Source of the DNA: Adiantum capillus-veneris
Taxonomy: Eukaryota; Streptophyta; Polypodiopsida; Polypodiales; Pteridaceae
Reading direction: 5' to 3'
Length of the DNA: 64,000 bases
Assembly: GCA_014529385.2 (NCBI GenBank)
Contig: CM043943.1
Span: 100,002,355 to 100,066,354, forward strand
Shown: positions 10,061-19,702 of the stretch, one piece after another
Layout of the letters: each line of letters begins with the position of its first letter
Numbering within the stretch: position 1 is the first letter of the stretch
Program-made: the position numbers and the translations under genes
Notes under the pieces: generated by a model
Databases searched by the model: none
The model's input: only the letters and a program-made list of their open reading frames with translations
Told to the model about the DNA's origin: nothing

Positions 10061-13000
10061 ATGGACTTCGAATCTGGGGAGAAAGTACATATGATACTTG
10101 ACAATGAAATTGTTGGTATTGGTTATGTGTGTAGAACAGATCTAGATTCCACTTGTGGTGGTACAAAGATAGGGCAAGGAAATGTCTCAATACTAGTGGA
10201 GGAATGCTTGAAGAATGTGGTCCTACCTTTTCCTACAATGGATACTTCATCTCTCCAAGGTTCATTATGGAGTGTTGTTCAATGGTCAAAGCTTCTTTTG
10301 CGATCTTTTATATTGAATGGGAACTTAATTGATCCACAGGAAAGCTACAATGGTGATGAAGAACATGATCATTCTGATCCTCTAGTTATAGATGCAATAC
10401 ATATGACAAGCCCAGAATTTGAAGCAGTGATTCGAGAGTCTTGGAGAAATTAGAGGGTCCTTTTAAAAGATGACACAATGATGTAAACCATGAATGAAGG
10501 TACCATCTTATATGTATTTCCACACGATTATGTCAACTTTCTGGAACTTGGTCATGATTGTGTGGGTGTGGGTATTGAAAGATCAAATGCAATCATTGAT
10601 GATGTGGTGGAAGTGGGTCGCATCACTTTGCTAAAGTGGCCCATCAAGCAGACAACAAATGTTGAATGGGAGCCCATTACAACGCTTTGTTCCTTGGCAT
10701 GCATCCTACATATGAGGATGTATCCAATGATGACAATGTTGGAAAAAAACTTGATGGGAGTAATGTTGTCCAGTTGTCAAGGAAGAGACAATACACTTTC
10801 ATGAACAGGACTCAAAAGTCAAAAGCAGCACCAGCTTCCACTTTTTACCTTTCAAACAAATCAATTCAAAGGGTATCAGGCATTGATTGTTGTGCACAAA
10901 AATGTTGCCAGTTTGCAGGTTACGACGACAATTTTGGGGAGAGTCTCAAAAATCACGCACTAATTATGTTTATGATGTTCTTTCTATATGTTATCAGAAA
11001 GATGAAAAGTCACGATACCAATTCGCGCTAAATGGCTGTATTGTTTTTTGTAGAGCCTGGTATGAGCTGCATGGAATACCAACGACATCATTTTATTGTT
11101 ACAAGGACAACTTTGAAAATGGTGTGCACCAATATGTACATGGGAACACATGTACATTGAGAAGGGGACTTCAACATACTAGTTTATCAAGAGCACTACT
11201 AAATGAGTTTGTGGAAAAAAACTCTGAGAAAATTCCACATAGAAGTAGAACACTGCTAGATGGCTCAAGAGAGACTCAACTGGAGATTCCATCAACATAC
11301 AAAAAAGTGGATATTTTATGTGAAATCAACACGAGACTTGACCAAATGGGCTAAGAGAAGAATCTATCCTAATCTTCTTTTGGTAGAATTTGGAACAAAG
11401 AGTACCCAGATGTCACTTTAACAAAGACGAGTGAGTTCTCTAAGTGCAATATTTGTAGCTCAATCAAGGAAAGGCTAGAAGCTAAACCTTCTCTTGAAGA
11501 GAGAGCTCTTCTCTTGAGGGAGAGAGAAGCTCACATGGCACAACAAAAGAGTTGCAGAAGCCTATATTATGCATGGTGCACATATTCAGAAACTCAACCA
11601 TAAAAATATGTATGCATAATCCATGATAAGATGGATCAAAAGAAGACTACCATTCCTAGATTATGCATTTTTCCTAAGGGTGTGGATTCAGGATATAATC
11701 TGCAGTAGGTGGCATTGATTGGCATGATCACTCATGGACATGGAGAAGGTTATTACAGACACTTTGTCTTGAATGGTTTGTGGCCAACTGATCCAAATCT
11801 TACAATTGGCTCAATTACTAATTGTTTATGTAACCTAGAGAGGATAGATAAGAATCCTCTTGGTGATCTAGTAACAAATGGACTTCCAAGGAGCAATATT
11901 TCACTACTACATGCTTTGAACTCAAGGGATGCTTTGGACTACCATAACTTGAGTGATGGAAAAGAGCCCATTGTGCAGCCATCAAAAATTGCAGAAGAGG
12001 AAATGGGGTCAACATTTCACAGGTTGCCAGAGAACTTTTGCTGCAATTGGATAATTGTGCAGGGGAAATCAAAAAACGATACTTATTCACCTATTTGTTA
12101 ATGCTTGTTGTTGCAAGGGGTGTTTTCCAAACCATCCAGCTAGGATTTTTAATGGTTGGGTATACACATGAGGACATAGACGCTCATGCTTAGTAGGTTT
12201 TCAAAGAAGTTGAGAGTTACACAAACCTATACTTTGCCACAATTGATGGATACATTACGAAACAACTCATCTTCATCTCCAGCTCCATTTTTACTCACAA
12301 AGATCCCCAATTTCAAGGAATATTGTGATGGCTATCTTTGTGATGGACAAGACATACTTGTTGGACATTCCAAACCGCTTCAGTTTAGGTTCTTTATGTA
12401 GGATGAGACACCAATCATGAAATATAAGGCACATGTAGGTGTATCAAGTTGGAGTGGAAGTATTCGCCTTTGGAAAATAGACACAGAAGGCAAGCCAATG
12501 TTACCACATGGAGATCCACCTCTAGTACCAATGACGGAGTATGTCAAGGCCCACATTTTGGGGCTAAAGAACTATATAAAAGTTTGGAAAAATTTAGGGA
12601 ATGGTTCAAGTATTCCGCAATATTATAGACCCGTGATAGATTATTGGAGTAAGGTAATTGAAGAGATTGGAAAAGCAATCATATCAGAGGGAGTCTTCTA
12701 TGAAATTTTTTGGCCAAAAACTCAAGAATATTCTCACCTACAAAGCACTACAATGAATTTGCAACAAGGAGCAGAAATTTTCCTAGGCCTTGAAGAGTTG
12801 AATGATCATTTTTGTGGGTCTCAACGAGATAGGCCAAGGGAAGAGTCTGACCCTATGTCTGATGTGCACCAAGGTGACTTTCTTATTCTTGTTTCGAGTT
12901 ACACAGAAATCTATCTAGTGTGGCTTGCAATGGCTTTATCTAGCATTGATAATGAGACTACATCACCAAACTACAAAAAATTCTTGATTCAATATTGGGA

Positions 13001-13262
13001 ACCTTGCGTGAGAAAAAGTGGGATGACAAATACTCAAGCTTACAATAATTGTTGGAAGGGTTATTGGGCTGCCAACTATAAGGACCCACAAGTGTGGGAA
13101 ACTGTAGATGCAATTGTTTGATCCTGGAGACCCAACAAAGAAGGACCATTTTCTAGAATAAAGATTCCAGAAAGGCATGCTCTAAAAGCCAAAGAAGGCC
13201 TCACTCGTGCACATCAACCACACTTGGATCAACGTTTAGATATGGTATCAAATGTGGAGTAG
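10061..13262 (+). pseudogene. Degenerate transposase-like gene (DUF7869 type)
   Basis: Not one open frame: pieces run about 10061-10453, 10490-10804, 10887-11354, 11600-12040, 12040-12190, 12186-12401, 12417-13121 and on to 13262, separated by stops and frameshifts. In order I see a region around 10061-10320 with the residue pattern of the DUF8039 domain of plant En/Spm-associated proteins; a Cys-rich patch (CCAQKCCQFAG, about 10890); a C-x-x-W-Y-x-L-H-G-I segment; then KMDQKKTTIPR (about 11627), LDNCAGE (about 12047) and VGYTHEDID (about 12155). The last three match the conserved acidic motifs (MDQxK, DNCxxE, HTHEDxD) I recall for DUF7869 proteins, probably an RNase H-like transposase fold. 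A C-terminal part with GDFLILV and WEPCVRK follows. Family assignment is from memory. An acceptor-like pyrimidine tract plus TTGCAG precedes 10061, so an upstream exon is possible. Confidence 0.6.
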
Positions 13263-14168
13263 AATTATGTGGAGCTTCTATTGTGACTATACTAGTCGAT
13301 TTTGTAAACAAAATCTTTTTTGTATCTTCCTTTGTTTTATGTAACTCGTAGTTTTTATTCAAATCCATGTGTTGTACATCCTCTTGACTTTTGGTGTTTA
13401 TCAACACCACAATCCTATGAGGTTTTCACTTTATTTACTAACCAGACACCTCCAATTTTCCTACTTTAAGTGGAAAATTTCCAAACTACATGAATTTAGT
13501 CGATTTGGAGATTCCCATAATATGAGATTTTTACCAAAATACCTAATATGGTCTTTCATCAAGGTCCAAACATAAAAAAAAACCATTTTAACACTCAAAA
13601 TCTATGCATTTAGCTCACGGAGAGGTTGTCACTGCGAACCACAACAAAACTAAGAATGATTACACTTATATTCAAGAGCAAGAGACAAGAAACACAATGC
13701 ACTAATCAAAATAAATTTTTGATTACCAGACAAAGAGAAAGATTGATTACAAGTTGTAGTAGATTTGCAGCTCTCAGTCTCGACGCCAAAAAACTCCTTA
13801 TAAATAATGTTAATGTTACTTTTGAAACTAAGGGTTTTGACCCAAATACTGGGGACCCTTTCCCGTGCCCATTGGCCACTTTACAAGGCTTGTAGATTCT
13901 GAGCAAAAAATAGAGAATAATAGGCTTGATGAATACACTTCAAGAATCATTATTTTTTTATTACAAGGCTTCTTTGGAAAAAAAAAAGAGTACAATGAAG
14001 TGTGTCTTGTAGACGGCTCTTTAGGTGCCCGTCCGCTGCATCCTCCAAACATTACCCCCTTCCGTTTTTGCTTAGAACTTCAATTTCCAAGTTCCAACCC
14101 AACCCTGTGGTTCCTTCCACAAAGACATGCCAAGGGTGGTTAGGTACTTCAATATCTTCAAACACTGT
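13263..14168. other. Unassigned AT-rich spacer
   Basis: Between the transposase-like pseudogene and the inverted Copia copy. Frames of 60-90 codons occur on both strands but show no domain and no supporting context. I see nothing else. Confidence 0.4.
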
Positions 14169-14205
14169 CATGCATGTTGTAATTAGGGTTACAGGAAAAC
14201 ATGCA

Positions 14206-14308
14206 TGTTGGAATTAGGGTTGCAAGAAAACAGACACATCTTGGAGAAGACGAAGGAAACGGTCCTAAGTGTGTGCACGCACATCACTACCACATGTATA
14301 TGGTAGCA
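14206..14308 (-). mobile_element. Deleted Copia LTR (inverted copy)
   Basis: Minus strand begins TGCTACCATATACATGTGG at 14308 and ends CCCTAATTCCAACA at 14206. These match the start and end of the 227 bp LTRs of the complete Copia element at 43,600 and 48,515. The middle is missing: after a phrase matching ACACACTAGGACCG it jumps to the TTCCTTCGTCTTCTCC part, leaving 103 bp. A second diverged copy of the terminal phrase lies beside it at about 14169-14205, so the LTR end is tandemly duplicated. Confidence 0.85.
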
Positions 14309-14309
14309 A

Positions 14310-16205
14310 ATCCCCGCCTGAGTGATGCGGTGAACGAGAGCTCGCACATGAGTAGAGGGAAGTTCCATGCCCAGAGGACATGATTAGTCCACAAAGGGGA
14401 GTAATCCCTAAGCTTTGTGGAAAGCTTCAAAATTCTCACGAGACAATGCCTTTGTGAAAAGATCTGCAAGGTTGTCCTATGTTGTATAATAAGCCAATTT
14501 GATCTCTTCTACTGAGAGCCTCCCCTTGACATAGTGGTATTGCACCTCAATGTGTTTTGCGTGAGCATGAAAAATTGGGTTCCTTGCAACTGCCAATGCA
14601 CTCTGACTTTCAATGTAGATAGTGTTGGTAGTGTCCTGTCCAGCACCCAAATGAGCTATAAGTTGTATAAGCCATACACACTCAATCATACCTCTGAAGA
14701 CTGCCCTATACTCAGCCTTACAACTCGAAGTGGCCACAGTAGGTTGATTCTTCCTCAACCATGATGTATGTGAATTTCCAAGCATGAAAACAAAAACCAC
14801 TTGTGGACACTCGCGTGTCAAAACAATCAGCCCAATCCGAGTCCAAAAATCATGTAAGTCTGGCGGCAATGATCCCCCCTTGGGATAAAACAAGCCAAGG
14901 TGTAGAGTGAAAATCAAGTAGTGGAAAATCATCTTGATCAATGCTTAGACCCTAGGCTGTGCATAAATCAGCTGACCTGTGAGACTGCAAATTAAATAAC
15001 CAGCCTTGCGTTGCATACATAAATGAGACATCCAGCAGTTTGGCAGAGAGTGACATCTCTAGGATCACTTACATCATAAAAGACTCAATTTATAACCTAT
15101 TTCCATGGGAGTGGCAATAGGTTTGCAATCCTCAAGTCCAAACTTACATAGTAATGTCTCTATGTAAATTTTATAACACAAGGCAATACCACCATCACAC
15201 TGCTTAAACTGTATACCCAAGTAATGATGCATGGAGAGAGCCTGAACAAGTATGACTAGAAAAAGGTGCATCCAATTTACTGCCACGCAATGTATGCACC
15301 ACCATTTTGGCATACCTCTAGCTTGCTCATTTTTAGTGCTTTCCTCATCAAGTACATCATGTACATCTACATCAGTACTAGGCTGATCTGTAACATTTTT
15401 AGAAACCCCCATTGGAATAAAATTTTCCTCATTGGAATTTACTTCCACCCATAAAAAGAAGCAACAAAGTGTCATAAATGTCCTATGAGCTTACATTACT
15501 GTCTCTAGTACATGACAGCAAGGGCTGAACATAATCTTCCACAAACACAATAGCCCGTGAGACCAAGATATGCTTTGTTTGTGGAGGATACAATCAGTAA
15601 CCTTTTCTTTCAGCACTATAACCAACAAAAATACATTTGACAGCCTCATCATCCAATTTTTTACTCTATGTTTGTGGCACCAAAGCATATGCCAAACAAC
15701 CAAATATACGCATGTGCTCAATAGAAGGCTTTCTATCATGCCATGCTTCATATGGAGTAATAGACCAAAAAAGTTTTGTAGGACACCTGTTTCGTACATA
15801 GGTGGCACACATGATGGCCTCAAGACAAAAATAATTTGACAAAGCTTGACTTTTGACCATACATCGTGCCATTTTTGTAATAAGTAATTTGCTTTTCCTC
15901 TTAGCAACACCATTTTGTTGAGGCGTATAAGGCAATGTACATTGGTGAGACATATACTCCCCCCCTTGATCGGAACGGAGGGTGCCCATAGTATATTTCA
16001 AGACATTTTCAGCCATAGCTAGATATTGTTTGAAGCACATAAATACTTTTGACTTTGCTTTAAGCGAAAATACCCATGCATGCCTGGAGTAGTCATCAAT
16101 GAAAGTCATGAAATAAAGGTAAAAGGACGAAGCTTGCATGGGCCCAAAAACACCATGAAATACGGGCCACATAGTTTGATGGTTCATAATGTTTCTGGAA
16201 TTTGA
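14310..16205 (-). pseudogene. Copia pol fragment: integrase to RNase H, RT core deleted
   Basis: Minus-strand pieces match the complete Copia element in this window. Integrase lies at about 15666-16205: TFIDDYSRHAWVF, LRSDQGGEY, NGVAKRKS. The linker and RT C-terminus (LGIQFKQCDGG, CKPIATPME) are at 15074-15475, and RNase H (TVATSSCKAEYRAV) at about 14477-14941. The first catalytic Asp of integrase (HSD in the other copy) is replaced by HG, and the catalytic Glu of NGVAER is Lys here, so the integrase is dead. The RT core including YVDD is missing because the linker joins straight to HYLGIQFK. Gag and protease are absent beyond about 16.2 kb. It is a truncated relative of the 43.6 kb element. 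Confidence 0.85.
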
Positions 16206-16594
16206 TTTCATTGTAGTGGTCAATAAAGAGACTACACATTAGAGGATAGACCATTTATCCCAATTAATACATGGAGAAGCACCTTTAGGGGTTGAGGATG
16301 ATTTTCTTGACTTTTATCTCTTCAATATCCACATGGTACTAAATTGGAGTGAACATGTTAAACCATTACTCCCCACTAGTTCTCTACAAACTGAAAGACA
16401 ACCATCAACCATTGAGCAATCTTGTTCCTTAGTGCTAATAGCTAGATGTTTATACAAGCATGGAAAAAATGGCATAGTTAGGTTATGCATTGATCCATCC
16501 AAGAAATAAGTGTACTTGAAGCAAGCTCATGTATACACTATGGGTATTCACAATGCCAAAATAGAAATGTACTAGAGATAGACCGATCCAACCT
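16206..16594. other. Unassigned spacer
   Basis: No match to the Copia copy beyond about 16205. A minus-strand frame at 16314-16502 (62 codons) has several Cys residues but no recognisable domain. I see nothing else. Confidence 0.35.
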
Positions 16595-16747
16595 GGGGTG
16601 TATTGGTCTCACATGCACAAAAGAGTCCACAACTATGTTAGTTCATGTGATACTTGTGCAATCCGGAAGCCAATCAAGCATGCTAGGTGGAAGCATGAGT
16701 GGGTGGACACAATAGCTGTGTCCGGGCCATCACTTTTAGGAGAATGA
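16595..16747 (+). pseudogene. Gypsy integrase zinc-binding fragment
   Basis: About 50 codons ending at TGA 16745-16747. The translation contains GVYWSHMHKRVHNYVSSC, then DTCAIRKP. This is the Yx(W)xxMxxxVxxYVxxCxxCxxxK pattern of the C-terminal half of the Gypsy integrase HHCC domain. The two His of the zinc site would lie upstream and are not found. It is an isolated scrap, with no other Gypsy sequence joined to it. Confidence 0.6.
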
Positions 16748-16913
16748 GCAAGCTAGTAATTCTCGTCCTTTGAAACTTGAAAATCTATTTTTTGGGACTA
16801 CTATTTTTTAAAACGTGGTCAGACTCACGAAGTACAATTTCATTATGGCAAGTAAATTTTTTGAAACATCTTGCACTCTGCAGCGTCTGTGTTCTTGCAG
16901 CTATGGAACATTG

Positions 16914-16916
<3 letters not shown>

Positions 16917-16955
<39 letters not shown>

Positions 16956-16972
16956 CTATAGCTCTGTGTATT

Positions 16973-17007
<35 letters not shown>

Positions 17008-17047
17008 AGCTCTGTGTATTGCTCTCTCTCTCTCTCTCTCTCTCTCT
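16917..17047. repeat. Compound (CT)n/(TG)n microsatellites
   Basis: Three CT-rich tracts and one TG tract, separated by repeats of a TCTGTGTATTGC phrase. The phrase-plus-CT block is itself repeated, so this is a small duplication of microsatellite units. It gives false frames on both strands. Confidence 0.95.
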
Positions 17048-17179
17048 ACAACTCTTTTTGTATTTCTCTCTCACTCTCTCCAAGCGTCTTTCTTCTGATT
17101 TGTAGGTGAATAGAACTCTCTCCAAGCCCGACTTAAGAGAAGACCAGATGTAGGTTTGGTTGTTGAAAGTTAAGGGAAT

Positions 17180-17818
17180 GAAGCAGTCAAAGGAATAAAA
17201 GACTTAGCAAAGGCACAGGGCTGTGCAGAAATCATCGAGAATGAAAAAAGAGCAAAGAAAGCAAAAGGGATTGCACTATATGTACTTCAAAGAACAAGTG
17301 GAATGGATATGGACACCCAGAAAGACATCTTCAATCGGATGATTCAGCACCCTTCACTGAAATATATCCAGAACGACAAAGCATCAAAGCCCTCTTTTGC
17401 AGATACACTCATAGGAAATATTCGGAACACACTTCAAGACTTGAAGAGGCCACAAACTGAAGATGAGATGTTCCTCAAGAGATCTACCATGATAATGCTT
17501 CTGAACTCAAAAAACCCAGAGGAGGCACAAGGACTTAATGTTAATTTTGTCTCCAAGCTACCCTTTTTTCATATAAGGAACTTGTATGGAGCCAAGAATC
17601 GGCTACTCCAACAAATTGAGAAGACCACTTTGTCCTTTGCCACATGTCATCGGAGTCTTCAAAAAAGTCGCATACCTAAAGAGGTAAAGGAGCTAATAGT
17701 CGACTTTTGGATGCTTAAGACTCATGTATCCCTCAAAAAAAAAGACATATGGCGAAAGACAATTGGTCGGAAGGAGTATATCAAACATCCCATCCATTTA
17801 TTGGAAGATGCCATGTAG
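17180..17818 (+). CDS. Unidentified basic protein, possible remnant
   Basis: The frame is open from about 17180, and the first ATG used by a simple finder is at 17303 (171 codons to TAG 17816-17818). The product is Lys-rich. It contains a helical stretch with TQKDIFNRMIQHPSLK and a C-terminal segment VKELIVDFWMLKTHVS then KKKDIWRKTIGRKEYIKHP. I do not recognise a family. The C-terminal pattern (FW...H..VSL..KD..RK..G.KEYIxHPxHxL) vaguely recalls N-terminal parts of DUF7869-type transposon proteins, but that is weak. It sits just downstream of microsatellites and upstream of a tandem array, and may be a TE relic. Confidence 0.4.
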   Translation, partial: EAVKGIKDLAKAQGCAEIIENEKRAKKAKGIALYVLQRTSGMDMDTQKDIFNRMIQHPSLKYIQNDKASKPSFADTLIGNIRNTLQDLKRPQTEDEMFLKRSTMIMLLNSKNPEEAQGLNVNFVSKLPFFHIRNLYGAKNRLLQQIEKTTLSFATCHRSLQKSRIPKEVKELIVDFWMLKTHVSLKKKDIWRKTIGRKEYIKHPIHLLEDAM

Positions 17819-18040
17819 TGGCTTTTTGTATTTGCTAGATACTCTTGCCGGGTAGAAGCTTTTCGAGTGCACAACTATTTGAATTACTTACATAACTATT
17901 GCCAGGATTTAGCTGCCAATTACTGACCATTATCTATCTGTTTTGCTGCCAATTATGTGTTTCATGGCTGTTCGTTATCGTTATTCTTTGGCAATGGCTA
18001 GTTAATAGCTGTCAAATTTTGGCTAGTAGCTATCCGTGTT
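17819..18040. other. Unassigned spacer with GCTGCCAATTA-like phrases
   Basis: Short AT-rich stretch with loose repetition of TAGCTGCCAATTA/TTTGCTGCCAATTA/TAATAGCTGTCAA phrases at about 17910-18020. No gene seen. Confidence 0.4.
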
Positions 18041-19702
18041 TTATAGAATCAAACTTAAGTTTGAGCCTCTTGCAAGAGAAATTAGTGTCAAGAGTGCTTT
18101 AAATTTAGGGTAGAACTTGACTTGTACATGCTAGCTCTCACCTTGTAGGCATTTATAGGTGTGCACTTCCACTATGCGTACATATAGCTTGATACAATGG
18201 TTCATAATAGCTAGTCCTAAACCAGCATAGATTTTTTCAATTGAGTAAAGGAGGCTCGAACTTAGGTTGTGGAGCGTCACTTGCAAATGCTAGCCTAGTA
18301 AATATGCTTAGATATAGCTTGGTGGAGGCTAGAACTTAAGTTCGAGCCTCTTGCAAGAAAAATAAGTGTCAAGAGTGCTTTAAATTTAGGGTAGAACTTG
18401 ACTTGCAGTACATGCTAGCTCTCACCTTGAAGGCATTCATAGGTGTGCACTTCTACTATGCATAAATATAGCTTGATACAATGGTTCATAATAGCTAGTC
18501 CTAAACAACCATAGGTTTCTTCAAGTGAGCAAAGGTGGCGCGAACTTAAGTTTGAGCCTCACTTGCAAATGCTAGCCAAGTAAACATGCATAGATATGAC
18601 TTGGTACTATAGCCTCTCCTAATCTAGCATAGAGTCTCCAAGATAGCAAGAGGGTCAAAATTAAGCTTGAACCTCTTGCATAGGTTGAGAAAGTAGTGTC
18701 AAGAGTGCTTTAAATTTAGGGTAGAAATTTACTTGTACATGTTATCTCTCACCTTGTAGGCATTCATAGAGTTTCCAAGATAGGAAGGGAGGATTGAAGC
18801 TAAGCTCGAGACTCTTGCATAAGTTGGGAAAGTAGTTTCAAGAGAGCTTTAACTTTAGGGTAGAACTTGAGTTGTGAAAGTTAGCTCTCAACTTGTAGGC
18901 ATTCATAGGTGTGCACTTCCACACACTATGCGTGTGTATGATTTGATACAATGGTCGATAATAGATTGTCCTAAACCAGCATAAATTTTTTCAAGTAAGC
19001 AAATAAGACTCGAACTTAAGTTGGAGACTTACTTCAAAATGCTAGCCTAGTAAACATGCATGAATATGGATTGTTACTATAGACTCTCCTAATCTTGCAT
19101 AGAGTTTCCAAGATAGCAAGGGATGAACGAACTTAAGCTCGAACCTCTTGCATAAGTTGGGAAAGTAGTTTTAAGAGTGCTTTAAATCCAGGGTAGAACT
19201 TGACTTGTACGTGCTAGCTCTCAAATTGTAGGCATTCATAGGTGTGCACTTCCACACAGTATGCATACGAATGGCTTGATACAATGGTGGATAATAGCTT
19301 GTCCTAAACAAGCATAGATGTTTTCAAGTGAGCTAAGGAGACTTGGAGCCTCATTTGCAAATGCTAGCCTAGTAAACATGCATGGTTATGGCTTGGTACT
19401 ATAGCCTCTCCTAATCTAGCATAGAGTCACCAAGATATCAACAGAGGATCAAACTTAATCTAGAGCCTCTTGCATAAGTTGGGAAAGTAGTTTCAAGGGT
19501 TCTTTAAATGTAGACTAGAATTTGACTTGTACATGCTAGCTCTCAACCTGTAGGCATTCATAGCTGTGAACTTCCACACACTATGCATGCTTATGACTTG
19601 ATACAATGGTGGATACAATGATCCAGCATAGATGTTTTCAAGTGAGCAAAGGAAACCCAAAATTAAGTTGGAGCCTCACTTGCAAATGCTAGCCTAGTAA
19701 AC
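18040..19702. repeat. Tandem array, about 330 bp period
   Basis: The phrase AGAGTGCTTTAAATTTAGGG followed by TAGAACTTGACTTGTACATG recurs with its TAGGG at about 18106, 18387, 18717, 18856, 19188 (variant) and 19511 (variant). Steps are about 281, 330, 139, 332 and 323 bp, i.e. a unit near 330 bp with two shortened copies. Units also carry GCAAATGCTAGCCTAGTAAAC and CATTCATAGGTGTGCACTTCC phrases. Near-palindromic TTAAG-centred arms recur, clearest at 18325-18350. The last unit runs into the gag frame: its AACATGCATGAATATGG supplies the ATG at 19703. Confidence 0.9.
18325..18350. repeat. 26-base near-perfect palindrome
   Basis: Arms GAGGCTAGAACTT and AAGTTCGAGCCTC pair at 12 of 13 positions around a central AACTTAAGTT. 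Partial forms occur in other array units and in the separate 101 bp repeat at 36.66-36.88 kb. It could extrude a cruciform or be a footprint of the repeat unit. Confidence 0.8.

Noticed and set aside
16777-17125. ORFs with SLSLSL, CVCVCV and RERERE runs
   Set aside because: Translations of CT and TG microsatellites.
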